Assembly: GCA_021786915.1 (NCBI GenBank)
Contig: JAJYMP010000266.1
Coordinates: forward strand, 1 to 20,322
DNA length: 20,322 bases
Direction of reading: 5' to 3'
Source of the DNA: Chloroflexota bacterium
GTDB lineage: Bacteria > Chloroflexota > Limnocylindria > Limnocylindrales > CSP1-4
Shown here: positions 7,945 through 14,972 of the stretch, one piece after another
Layout: the number at the start of each line of letters is the position of its first letter
How positions within the stretch are numbered: position 1 is the first letter of the stretch
Made by a program: the position numbers and the translations under genes
Notes under the pieces: model-generated
The model's input: the letters and a program-made list of their open reading frames with translations, nothing else
Database searches by the model: none
What the model was told of the DNA's origin: nothing

Positions 7945-8186
7945 TCGCGTCGGAGCTCGTCGAGTCCACCCGCCGGGTAGACGTCGGGCAGCGCGCCACG
8001 GAACTGTTCGATCGGGTCCACGTCCCGGACCAGGATGACTTCGCCCGGCCCACGCACCTCCGTCCGCAGGCGGTCACCCGTCTGGATGCCGGCTCGGCGG
8101 AGAGCATCAATGGGCAGGGTGACCTGGTGCTTCGCGCTCACTCGCGTGTACCCGCGACGACGTGGTTCCTTTACTTGTCGCTTCAT
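7935..8186 (-). CDS. AbrB/SpoVT-like antitoxin
   Basis: An 83-residue protein. The N-terminal half is a swapped-hairpin AbrB-type DNA-binding domain ([39 protein letters not shown]). The C-terminal tail ([22 protein letters not shown]) is the part expected to wrap the toxin. It precedes and overlaps the PIN toxin gene. The ATG at 8186 has no Shine-Dalgarno. A promoter placed to give a leaderless mRNA lies directly upstream, and an inverted repeat spanning the start codon could be its own operator. Confidence 0.88.
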   Translation of the reverse strand: MKRQVKEPRRRGYTRVSAKHQVTLPIDALRRAGIQTGDRLRTEVRGPGEVILVRDVDPIEQFRGALPDVYPAGGLDELRREWD

Positions 8187-8221
8187 GAGTAAAGACTAGC
8201 AGCCGCTCCGGCCCGAGGCAA
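8170..8221 (-). promoter_or_regulatory. Leaderless promoter and inverted repeat of the AbrB/PIN module
   Basis: On the minus strand TTGCCT (8221-8216), a 17-base spacer and TAGTCT (8198-8193) form a good sigma-70-type promoter. Six bases later comes the ATG at 8186, so transcription should begin at or next to the start codon. TTTACT (8170-8175) and AGTAAA (8188-8193) form a 6-bp inverted repeat around the start codon, touching the -10 box, a plausible site for autoregulation. Confidence 0.55.
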
Positions 8222-8251
8222 GCGCTCACGCGGGGCAATCGAAATCGTCGT

Positions 8252-8274
8252 CTTGACTCCTCTCGCCCCGACCA
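8252..8274 (+). repeat. tRNA-3'-end-like 23-bp repeat, copy A
   Basis: A 23-bp sequence ending CCTCTCGCCCCGACCA, identical to 13974-13996. It has the layout of a tRNA end: T-loop-like CTTGACT, T-stem strand CCTCT, acceptor strand CGCCCCG, A, then CCA. The bases just upstream (CAATCGAAAT at 8236 and CGTCGTC) recur before the third copy at 14910. In this copy the 5' side of the T-stem is not complementary. Confidence 0.75.
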
Positions 8275-8365
8275 GACTGACCTCATCGCCCGCAGAACCC
8301 GCGGCCGATGAGGTCTGGGTGCCCCAGCCGTGCCCGCCGGCTCTTTGACAGCCATCCGAGCGCGT

Positions 8366-8900
8366 GGGGGTCGGAATCCCCGATCCGATCATGCGGCGGC
8401 ACCGTGGTACTGGTGGATCAGCTCGCCGAGGAGATCCCGGCGGCGAACAGTGCGCGTGCTGACCGGGACCGGGACCCAGGCTTTCGGCCAGCGGCGAGGC
8501 GAGGTCGAGGGCGCGATGTGGGCGCCCGCGGCTGTGGCGCTCAGCGCAGGGCCGGAGCGTCCCGATGAGCACGAGAACGCAGACCGTCGGAGCAGGGTGC
8601 GGGATCGTCGTCGCTCCGACGCGGACCCCGATCTTGCGCAACTCGCCCTCGATCCAAACGCAGCCCCAGCGGGGGTTCTCCCGGGCGAGCCGGAGGATGA
8701 GCGCACGGATCGCGGCATCGATCCGTGGCCGGCCAGCGCGACCGGTCTTGCGGTATGTCCACTTACACCGCACGAGCTCGGGATGCACCGGAGGCGGGTC
8801 GCCGGAGTGACGAGAAAGGCGACCCAGCGGTCCCGCGGGATGACCCGGCTCGCCGCCGCGAGGATGACCCGCCGGCGGCTGACGGTCATCCTTCCGTCGA
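8366..8900 (-). pseudogene. Decayed second copy of the IS transposase, catalytic core deleted
   Basis: Homologous to the element at 303-1370, in opposite orientation. The N-terminal part reads [21 protein letters not shown], then after a frame change [16 protein letters not shown] and [20 protein letters not shown], then RTLLR. It jumps directly to [17 protein letters not shown], so the region with all three catalytic acidic residues (about 150 residues) has been deleted. After a further frame change it ends [15 protein letters not shown] with the stop at 8389-8391. At least three frameshifts plus the internal deletion show it is dead. Similarity to copy 1 extends beyond the stop to about 8366. 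It lies just downstream of the GntR gene. Confidence 0.85.
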
Positions 8901-8952
8901 GCGCTGGTCAGGTCCGCGGCGAGCATGGCTGCCCGTCGAACGATGGGGACGA

Positions 8953-9723
8953 TCAAGCCGGACTCGCACGCCCCGGCGAACTCCGCCTCTGAGACGGGCT
9001 GACGAAGACCGTCCCGTGGAGTTCTGCGATGTGGCGCTCGGTGACCGCGACCGCTCCGGCGCCATCGTGCGCCGCGATCGCATCGACGAGTGCCTCGTGC
9101 TCGCGGTTCGACGCACGGAGGTAGGAGATCGGGTAGGGGACGTAGAAGCGGAAGAGTCGGGCCAGCGTTTCGGCGAGCGCGCGGGTCGCACCGGATGATC
9201 CGGCAATGGCCGCCACGTCGAGGTGGAACCTCGGGTCGATCGCCCGGAAGCCGACCCAGGACTCGGCCTCGTCCATGGCCCGCACGAGCTCACGCAGCCG
9301 CGCGATGTCAGCCGCAGTCGCCCGGCTGGCGGCGAGGTGCGCGGTACCGCACTCGAGCACGAGCCGGTAGTCGATGAGATCGAAGACATCGCCGCTCGCT
9401 GTCCGATAGGCTGCGAACTCGCTGAGGATCGGCCGGGAGGGTGCTGCCACCACGAAGGTCCCGCCGTGCCGTCCGCGACGCCTGGTCACCACGCCTTGAT
9501 CCGCCAGGAACTTGAGCGCGCGGCGCACCGTCATCGCGGAAACACCGAAGGTGGACGCGAGCTCGTCCTCCCGTGGCAGCCGCTCGTTGGGCGCGAGGAG
9601 CCCAAGATCCACGGCCAGCCCGATGCGGACGGCTGTGTCCTCGAGGATGCCGGTATGCGTGCCCGAAGCGACTGCCTCGAGCCGGTCCTCGGGAGCCCGC
9701 CCGGGACTCTGGAGCTTCGGCAT
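8953..9723 (-). CDS. GntR-family regulator, FadR/FCD subfamily
   Basis: A 256-residue transcription factor. A winged helix at about 30-92 ([35 protein letters not shown]) is followed by an FCD ligand-binding domain (about 112-236). The metal-site residues of FCD domains are visible: D163 and H167 (DPRFH), H209 ([11 protein letters not shown]) and H231 (TERHIAEL). It is divergent from the permease-peptidase-amidase operon and is most likely its ligand-responsive repressor. The frame stays open to 9990, but upstream of 9723 the sequence lacks coding character, so the ATG at 9723 was chosen. It has no clear Shine-Dalgarno, and a GTG about 10 codons upstream is an alternative. A dead IS copy abuts its 3' end. 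Confidence 0.85.
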   Translation of the reverse strand: MPKLQSPGRAPEDRLEAVASGTHTGILEDTAVRIGLAVDLGLLAPNERLPREDELASTFGVSAMTVRRALKFLADQGVVTRRRGRHGGTFVVAAPSRPILSEFAAYRTASGDVFDLIDYRLVLECGTAHLAASRATAADIARLRELVRAMDEAESWVGFRAIDPRFHLDVAAIAGSSGATRALAETLARLFRFYVPYPISYLRASNREHEALVDAIAAHDGAGAVAVTERHIAELHGTVFVSPSQRRSSPGRASPA

Positions 9724-9951
9724 CTCGTCGGCCAACCCGGTTCCCCCCCTCGTCACCGGGACGCCAACGCCCTGCGATTGGAGTGATCGCGCAGCAGGCA
9801 GGGAGACACGAGCCGGCGGTTCGACACGCTGTGCGTCACGTCGCTCATTCTCGCCAATGGTTCCAGCCTCGTGCCAGATCCGGCCGCGACATCGGTCGGC
9901 CGGGTTGAATGGTCGCACGCGGATCGCCTCCTGGCGATCTGGAAACGGGCC

Positions 9952-9980
9952 TTGTGCCCGCGTGTCGGGACACCTATAGT
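9952..9980 (+). promoter_or_regulatory. Promoter with embedded palindrome for the permease operon
   Basis: TTGTGC (9952-9957), a 17-base spacer and TATAGT (9975-9980) form a plausible promoter about 55 bases before the permease start. The spacer contains a perfect palindrome, GTGTC-GG-GACAC (9962-9973), ending one base from the -10 box. A protein bound there would block RNA polymerase, making it a good candidate operator for the divergent GntR regulator. The rest of the 311-base gap between the two genes holds nothing else recognisable. Confidence 0.5.
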
Positions 9981-10034
9981 CACGCCTCATAGTGCTCCGA
10001 GTGAGCTATTTAGGCGGAGACGAGGAGGGTAGCG

Positions 10035-11486
10035 GTGTCGACGCAGGGACCGGACAGGGCGTCCCCCCAGGACGCGGTCGAAGGCGAACAGATCCTCGGG
10101 GCCCTCGGCTACAAGCAGGAACTCCACCGTGCCGTCAGCGTGCTGGGTACGGTCGCGCTTGTCGTCTCGGACATCACGCCCACGGCCTCGCTCCTCGTCA
10201 TCGGGCCGGTCGTCATCGCCACGGCAGGCTCCGGCTCGCTGTGGGCCTACGTCCTCGGCTGTTTCATCGCGGTCAGCGTCGCCCTGTGCATGGGCGAGCT
10301 CGGCTCGATGTACCCGGTGGCCGGCGGGCTCTACTCGATCGTCACGCGCGTGCTCGGCCGGCCGATCGGTTTCCTTGCGCTGCTCGACTACATCGGCCAG
10401 GCGATCTTCCTGCCGGCGAGCGTGGCGATCGGCATCGGCGTCTATGTCCAATCCCTCAATCCGGACATTCCGTCGAATCTCGCCGCCGGCGCGGTGATGG
10501 TCGCAGTGACGCTCATCGCCCTGTTGCGGATCAACTTCAACGCGGTCCTGACGGCCGTGTTCCTCCTCCTGGAGCTGATCGTCGTCACGGTCCTGGCGGT
10601 GGCCGGGTACACGCACATCCACCAGCCCCTGTCGGTATTCACGAGCCCGGTCATGGCGGACGGCAGTGCCGTGGGCGTCGCACTGGTCTTCACGGCTGTC
10701 GCCACCGCCATGTTCTCGGTGAACGGCTATGACAGCGCGATCAACTTCTCCGAGGAGACCGAGGGGTCGGCCGCCCACGTCGGGCAGGCCGTCGTCGTGG
10801 CGGCCCTCATCGGCATCGCCTTCGAGCTCATCCCCTTCATCGGGGTCGTGTTCGGAGCCCCCGATCTCAAGGCGTTCCTGAGCTCTCCGACGCCGCTCAC
10901 CGACGTCGCCCGTTCGGCGTTCGGGGACACCTTCGTCAACATCATCACGTACGGCGCGATCATCGCGATCTTCAACGCGTCGCTGGCGATCACGCTTCAG
11001 TTCTCGAGGATCGTCTGGTCGAGTGGTCGTGACCGGGCCTGGCCGGCGGGCATCAGCGACACGATCGCCCAGGTCCATCCGCGCCTCGGCTCGCCGTGGG
11101 TGGCAACTCTCCTCGTCGGGGGCCTCGCGACGGTCCTGTGCGTCCAGTCGAATCTCGTGACCGTCGTCACGTTCACCGCCGTCCTGCTGATCGTCCTGTA
11201 TGCGCTGATCGCGCTCTCCGCGTTCGTCAGCCGTCTGCGCCAGAACCATCTGCCGCGGCCGTTCCGCATGCCGTTCTGGCCGGTGCCGCCGCTCATCGCC
11301 CTCGTCGGGACGGGCGTCGCCATCACCCAGCAGAAGACCTTCGACCTCCTCATCGTCGGCGCGATCATCGTCGCGGGGCTGCTCTACTTCTTCCTGTTCC
11401 TCGAGCCCCGGAAGGATCGCTACTGGAACATGAACACCGATCCCGCGACCGAGCTGGCGCGCCTGAACGCCGAGCTCAACGGCTGA
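10035..11486 (+). CDS. APC-superfamily amino acid/amine permease
   Basis: A 483-residue integral membrane protein of the amino acid-polyamine-organocation family, with about 12 hydrophobic segments. The first is unwound in the usual way around SDITPTASLLVIGP. Further landmarks are GELGSMYPVAGGLYS (helix 2-3 region) and FSVNGYDSAINFSEET (helix 6 with the following conserved acidic loop). The GTG start at 10035 has a GGAGGG Shine-Dalgarno five to six bases upstream. It is the first gene of an operon with a P1 peptidase (12-base gap) and an acetamidase, so it probably imports the amide, short peptide or amino acid derivative that those enzymes split. The substrate cannot be read from the sequence. 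Confidence 0.9.
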   Translation: MSTQGPDRASPQDAVEGEQILGALGYKQELHRAVSVLGTVALVVSDITPTASLLVIGPVVIATAGSGSLWAYVLGCFIAVSVALCMGELGSMYPVAGGLYSIVTRVLGRPIGFLALLDYIGQAIFLPASVAIGIGVYVQSLNPDIPSNLAAGAVMVAVTLIALLRINFNAVLTAVFLLLELIVVTVLAVAGYTHIHQPLSVFTSPVMADGSAVGVALVFTAVATAMFSVNGYDSAINFSEETEGSAAHVGQAVVVAALIGIAFELIPFIGVVFGAPDLKAFLSSPTPLTDVARSAFGDTFVNIITYGAIIAIFNASLAITLQFSRIVWSSGRDRAWPAGISDTIAQVHPRLGSPWVATLLVGGLATVLCVQSNLVTVVTFTAVLLIVLYALIALSAFVSRLRQNHLPRPFRMPFWPVPPLIALVGTGVAITQQKTFDLLIVGAIIVAGLLYFFLFLEPRKDRYWNMNTDPATELARLNAELNG

Positions 11487-11498
11487 GCGGGGACGGCG

Positions 11499-12620
11499 AT
11501 GAGCAGGGACATCCCCGAGAAGCGGGGCCGCATCCGTGAGTTCGGGCTGACCGTCGGTCAGCTCGAGCTCGGCCCGCACAACGGCATCACGGACGTGGCC
11601 GGCGTTCGCGTCGGCCACCAGACCGTGGTTCGCGGCGAACCGGGAAGCGGCGAACCCGTCATCCGAAGCGGGGTGACCGCGATCTGGCCCCACGGTGGAG
11701 ACCTGTTCCGCGAGCGGGTCTACGGCGCCATCTCCGTGTTCAACGGCTACGGCGAGGTGACCAGCAACATCGTCATCGATGAGTGGGGCATGATCGGGTC
11801 GCCGATCGTCATCACGGACACGACCCATATCGGCCTGGCCTACGACGCGGTCAGCCGGTACATGGCCGCCCGGGACCCCGACGTCGGCGATCTTGACGTG
11901 GTCATCCCGGTCGTCGCCGAATGCGATGACGGCTTCCTCAACGACAACCGGGCGTTCGGCCTTGCCCGGGAGGACGTCTTCGCCGCTCTGGATGCCGCCT
12001 CGGGCGATCCCGTGCCGGAGGGCTCGGTGGGCTCCGCGACGGGCACCCAGCAGTTCGACTTCAAGGGTGGGATCGGGACCTCGTCACGGGTTCTGGAGCT
12101 CAAAGGCGAGCGCTTCACGGTGGGCGTCCTGCTGAACACGAACTACGCCAATCGCCATCAGCTCCAGATCCTCGGGGTGCCGGTCGGACGGCTGATCGGC
12201 GACCTGATGCCCGAGTACCACAGCGAGGGATCGTGCATCGCGGTCGTCGCGACGGACGCGCCGCTCCATCCGCGCCAGCTTCGACGGCTGGCGCGACGGG
12301 TGGACGTCGGGCTGGCGCGGACCGGCTCTGTGGGCAACGACGGGTCCGGCGAGATCTTCATCGCCTTCTCGACTGCGAACATCATCCCCCGCGAGACACC
12401 TCGGCTGGGGCACCCGGTCGAGGTCCTGGCCGAGGGTCAGTTCTGGACCCAGGGCTCGCCGATCGACCGGCTGTTCGAAGCCGTCGCCGAGGCGACCGAG
12501 GAAGCGGCGCTGAACGCCCTCTTCCAGGCGACCACCACCCGCGGCCGGGGTGGACATGTGCTCCATGCCCTGCCGATCGGCCGCACGCTCGAGTTCCTGC
12601 GCAGCTGGAGAGCCCTGTGA
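11499..12620 (+). CDS. P1-family (DmpA-type) aminopeptidase
   Basis: A 373-residue homologue of DmpA, an N-terminal nucleophile hydrolase that cleaves itself into two chains and then acts on peptides, often with D- or beta-residues, and on amino acid amides. Landmarks are LTDVAG-type GITDVAGVRVGHQTVV near the N-terminus, VVAECDDGFLNDNR (about 138-151), EGSVGSATGTQQF, FKGGIGTSSRVLEL (188-201) and the autocleavage site HSEGSCIAVVATDAPL, where Gly244-Ser245 should be cut and Ser245 become the nucleophile. The start overlaps no upstream gene, and its stop overlaps the GTG of the acetamidase gene. It has no signal peptide, so it works in the cytoplasm on imported substrate. Confidence 0.9.
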   Translation: MSRDIPEKRGRIREFGLTVGQLELGPHNGITDVAGVRVGHQTVVRGEPGSGEPVIRSGVTAIWPHGGDLFRERVYGAISVFNGYGEVTSNIVIDEWGMIGSPIVITDTTHIGLAYDAVSRYMAARDPDVGDLDVVIPVVAECDDGFLNDNRAFGLAREDVFAALDAASGDPVPEGSVGSATGTQQFDFKGGIGTSSRVLELKGERFTVGVLLNTNYANRHQLQILGVPVGRLIGDLMPEYHSEGSCIAVVATDAPLHPRQLRRLARRVDVGLARTGSVGNDGSGEIFIAFSTANIIPRETPRLGHPVEVLAEGQFWTQGSPIDRLFEAVAEATEEAALNALFQATTTRGRGGHVLHALPIGRTLEFLRSWRAL

Positions 12621-13657
12621 CCGACCTGTCGCAGCCCCTCGTCACTCGATTTGTCCAGGATCCGAAGACCTACGCCTGGACGTTCGGCGGCTACGACCCC
12701 ATCCGGCGGGTGCGGCCCGGAGAGGTCCTCGACGTCTACGTGGAGGACTGCTTCGACGGCCGGATCCGGAGCACGGCGGACCTGCCCAGCAAGTCGATCG
12801 AATACCCGTTCATCAATCCACAGACGGGCCCGTTCTACGTCGAGGGTGCGGAGCCCGGAGACACGATCGCCGTTCACCTGATCGACGTCCGGCCGGCTCG
12901 CGACTGGGCGGTCAGCGCGCACGTCCTGTTCTTCGGTTCGCTCACCGGGACCCGCCTCACGGCCGGGCTCCAGGAGCCGCTCCCCGAGAAGGTCTGGCTG
13001 TACCGGGTGGATGCGGCGGCCGGCGAGCTCACCTTCGACGCCCTCGACTCCGACTACGAAGTCCGGCTCCCCCTCCAGCCCTTCCACGGCACGATCGGCG
13101 TGGCACCGGCGGCGCACGAAGTGCGCAACGTCCTGGTGCCGGAGGCCTTCGGGGGCAACATGGACAGCCCGGAGGTGACGGCGGGGACCACCGTCTACCT
13201 CGGGGTCAACGTCCCCGGTGCGCTGTTCTCGCTGGGCGACGGGCATTACCGGATGGGCGAGGGCGAGGTCTGCGGGGCGGCCGTCGAGGGAGCGATGAAC
13301 ACGGTGCTCACCGTGGAGCTCATCAAGGGCGTCTACTGCGAGTGGCCGCGCTTCGAGGACGACGACTCGCTCATGGTTGCGGGGTCGTATCGACCCCTCG
13401 AGGACGCATTCCGAATCGCCCACACGCAGCTCGTTCGCTGGATCGCGAGCAGCACCGGGCTCTCGGTCTGGGACACGTATCAGCTCGTCTCGCAGATCTC
13501 CACCTCGCGCGTGGCGAACGTCGTGGACCCGAACTACACGATGGTCGCCAAGGTGCCGAAGCGCTATCTGCCCCGCGATATCCCGTGGATGAACGGCGTC
13601 CACGATCGCATGCGCGCCCGCGGCCGGGCGGTCATGGCAACCCGATCAGGCAAGTGA
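12617..13657 (+). CDS. Acetamidase/formamidase family protein
   Basis: A 346-residue metal-dependent amidase of the FmdA_AmdA family, hydrolysing short aliphatic amides to the acid and ammonia. The family motif is clear in LGDGHYRMGEGEVCGAAVEG (D208, H210 and the downstream Glu as metal or catalytic residues). The N-terminal half has EDCFDGRIRS, NPQTGPFYVEGAEPGD and VAPAAHEVRN; the C-terminus has AYQLVSQ-like DTYQLVSQISTSRVANVVDPNY. The GTG start at 12617 overlaps the TGA of the peptidase gene (GTGA) and has GGAGAG upstream, so translation is coupled. With the permease and peptidase it suggests a route for using amides or peptide amides as nitrogen source. Confidence 0.9.
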   Translation: MTDLSQPLVTRFVQDPKTYAWTFGGYDPIRRVRPGEVLDVYVEDCFDGRIRSTADLPSKSIEYPFINPQTGPFYVEGAEPGDTIAVHLIDVRPARDWAVSAHVLFFGSLTGTRLTAGLQEPLPEKVWLYRVDAAAGELTFDALDSDYEVRLPLQPFHGTIGVAPAAHEVRNVLVPEAFGGNMDSPEVTAGTTVYLGVNVPGALFSLGDGHYRMGEGEVCGAAVEGAMNTVLTVELIKGVYCEWPRFEDDDSLMVAGSYRPLEDAFRIAHTQLVRWIASSTGLSVWDTYQLVSQISTSRVANVVDPNYTMVAKVPKRYLPRDIPWMNGVHDRMRARGRAVMATRSGK

Positions 13658-13740
13658 GCCTGGGTCATCGTGATCGGCGGCGGGATCGTCGGCACGGCTG
13701 CCGCGGCCGTTCTGACGCGGGCAGCCGCTGGCGTCATGCT
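13658..13740 (+). pseudogene. N-terminal stub of a FAD-dependent oxidoreductase
   Basis: Directly after the acetamidase stop, and in the same frame, the sequence reads VIVIGGGIVGTAAAAVLTRA followed by AAGVML. This is the Rossmann GxGxxG beta-alpha-beta start of a DAO-type FAD oxidoreductase. Homology stops after about 27 codons. It was probably the next gene of the amide operon and has been cut off. The only in-frame start left is a GTG at 13670, inside the motif. Confidence 0.55.
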
Positions 13741-13745
13741 CTCTC

Positions 13746-13860
13746 CCAGACCTCGGTCTCGCCTGGGAGATGAGCGTGCATCGCTCGTCGGGCCCCGTCC
13801 GGATCCCTGGCGCGCATCGCCTCCAGGACTGTCCGCTGCTCGCACGTCGCGCTCGGCGGG
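13746..13860 (-). pseudogene. C-terminal fragment of an FCD-type GntR regulator
   Basis: On the minus strand, without a start codon, the sequence reads CEQRTVLEAMRARDPDGARR followed by AMHAHL. This matches the last helices of an FCD domain (HRAIL-A-RARDPEAAR-AM-HL pattern). It is not a copy of the GntR gene at 8953-9723, whose equivalent segment differs. It abuts the FAD-oxidoreductase stub, so two broken genes meet at about 13741-13746. Confidence 0.45.
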
Positions 13861-13973
13861 CGGTCACCCCTCGACGCTGTCAGTAACGTCTCTGGGGATC
13901 ACAACTGGCGCCGACCCGATCACGCGGCATCGCACGGGCCACTTCCCCGGGACAAAGAGGTCGGTGCTGGAGG

Positions 13974-13996
13974 CTTGACTCCTCTCGCCCCGACCA
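13974..13996 (+). repeat. tRNA-3'-end-like 23-bp repeat, copy B
   Basis: Identical over 23 bp to 8252-8274. Here the preceding GGAGG (13969-13973) pairs with CCTCT to give an intact T-arm-like hairpin with a 7-base loop, followed by CGCCCCG, A and CCA. No matching acceptor 5' strand (CGGGGCG) was found 60-80 bases upstream, so it is not a whole tRNA. The sequence from 13861 to 14140 otherwise has no recognisable gene. Confidence 0.75.
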
Positions 13997-14140
13997 ACGC
14001 ACCGCACTGTCCACGATTCTGCGCTGGTGTCGCTTCCTGCCAGCCTCGGCCGTAGAGCGGACGCGGTCACCGAGGGCCAATGCCGTGCCGGGGCGCGGGG
14101 TTGGGCGTGCGACGTCCGCCGATCAGTTCGGGACGCCGGT

Positions 14141-14539
14141 TCAGGGCTGGGGCCGGACCTCGACGAAGCCCGCGGCGCTGAAGTCGCCGTCGAATGCCAG
14201 CGCCTCCCCGATGCGCTCCCGCCGCATCACCGCGAAGCTCGTCGCGTCGGCGAACGAGTAGACCCGCTCGTCGCGGCGCCGGAGCCAGGCCCTCGCCTCG
14301 CGCTCGACCGCCTCCTCGACGTGCACGACCGTCAGCCAGTCCGCGGACTCGACCGCGTCGAGGAACTCGACCGCGGACGGGTGCCCGTCGCGGCGGCGCA
14401 GGAACGTCCACGTCTCGCCGACCACGTGGTTCGTGGTCAGGAGCGCCTGCCCGGGCGACCACAGGCGGACCGCGGCCGCGTGGTTGGCGTCGCGCCGGAG
14501 CCGGAGCGCCACCCAGTAGGAGGTGTCGACGAACCTCAC
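14141..14539 (-). CDS. PIN-domain toxin (VapC-like)
   Basis: A 132-residue PIN-domain protein and likely ribonuclease toxin. Catalytic acids are D5 (RFVDTSYWVAL), E42 (HVVGETWTFL), D98 (YSFADATSFAVM) and D117 (LAFDGDFSAAGF), the pattern of VapC enzymes. The GTG start at 14539 overlaps the TGA of the upstream antitoxin gene (GTGA), so the two are translationally coupled. It belongs to a different PIN subgroup from the toxin at 7531-7944, and the two modules are not recent duplicates. The gene appears intact. Confidence 0.9.
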   Translation of the reverse strand: MRFVDTSYWVALRLRRDANHAAAVRLWSPGQALLTTNHVVGETWTFLRRRDGHPSAVEFLDAVESADWLTVVHVEEAVEREARAWLRRRDERVYSFADATSFAVMRRERIGEALAFDGDFSAAGFVEVRPQP

Positions 14540-14748
14540 GGGCCGTACACGACGTCGTCGACGGGCGCCGGCGCGGCGTCGCCGCCGCCGATCCAGTCGC
14601 GGAACGGATCGACCGCGGGTTCCGGCTCGCCGATCGAGCGCCGGACGGCGTCGCGGATGAGGGCCGCCTTGGACGTGTGCCCGCGGCGCGCCCGGGATGC
14701 CAGCGCGTCGTCCAGCTCCTCCTCGATGTAGATCTGCAGTCGCCTCAT
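14536..14748 (-). CDS. Ribbon-helix-helix antitoxin
   Basis: A 70-residue protein beginning MRRLQIYIEEELDDALASRA, a classic ribbon-helix-helix start (beta strand then helix), followed by GHTSKAALIRDAVRRSIGE as the second helix. The acidic C-terminal tail (VDPFRDWIGGGD) should bind the PIN toxin encoded just downstream. The ATG at 14748 is preferred over one five codons upstream because a TATACT box ends exactly six bases before it and no Shine-Dalgarno is present, as for the other antitoxin genes of the window. Confidence 0.88.
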   Translation of the reverse strand: MRRLQIYIEEELDDALASRARRGHTSKAALIRDAVRRSIGEPEPAVDPFRDWIGGGDAAPAPVDDVVYGP

Positions 14749-14754
14749 GGCGGG

Positions 14755-14780
14755 AGTATACATCTATCAACGACATATAC
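14755..14780 (-). promoter_or_regulatory. -10 box and inverted repeat of the RHH/PIN module
   Basis: TATACT (minus strand, 14760-14755) stands six bases before the ATG at 14748, implying a leaderless mRNA. No good -35 is visible at 17-18 bases. GTATA (14756-14760) and TATAC (14776-14780) form an inverted repeat in an AT-rich patch, a likely operator for the ribbon-helix-helix antitoxin because its left arm covers the -10 box. Confidence 0.45.
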
Positions 14781-14909
14781 ACCACCCTTGTAGCTCGGCT
14801 CGGCTTGCGACGGTCCCAAGGGGCGGACTCGACGGGTCAGGAGTCGTCATCGCCAGCGGCGTCGCTCCCGGGGCCAATCGAAATTGGGCGGATTCCCGCG
14901 GTCGTCGCC

Positions 14910-14927
14910 ACTCCTCTCGCCCCGACC
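14910..14927 (+). repeat. tRNA-3'-end-like repeat, copy C
   Basis: ACTCCTCTCGCCCCGACC matches copies A and B over 18 bases but lacks the final A of CCA. Upstream it shares CAATCGAAAT (14875-14884) and CGTCGTC with copy A, separated by about 17 extra bases. It lies just before the phage debris. Confidence 0.65.
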
Positions 14928-14972
14928 CTTGCGACCTCCAACGGGCACGTCGAAGCCGCGGTCCGGCTCTTC

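Noticed and set aside
9987..11828. A 613-codon minus-strand open frame opposite the permease
   Set aside because: Extremely Asp/Arg-rich translation typical of the antisense of a GC-rich membrane-protein gene.
12437..13603. A 388-codon minus-strand open frame opposite the acetamidase
   Set aside because: Antisense mirror; the acetamidase on the plus strand has clear family motifs.
13870..13972. Minus-strand peptide STDLFVPGKWPVRC as a gene tail
   Set aside because: It reads protein-like, but no family was recognised and its upstream part runs through the tRNA-end-like repeat.
13920..13996. A complete tRNA gene ending in CCA at 13996
   Set aside because: The T-arm and acceptor 3' strand fit, but no complementary acceptor 5' strand, D-arm or anticodon arm could be found upstream.
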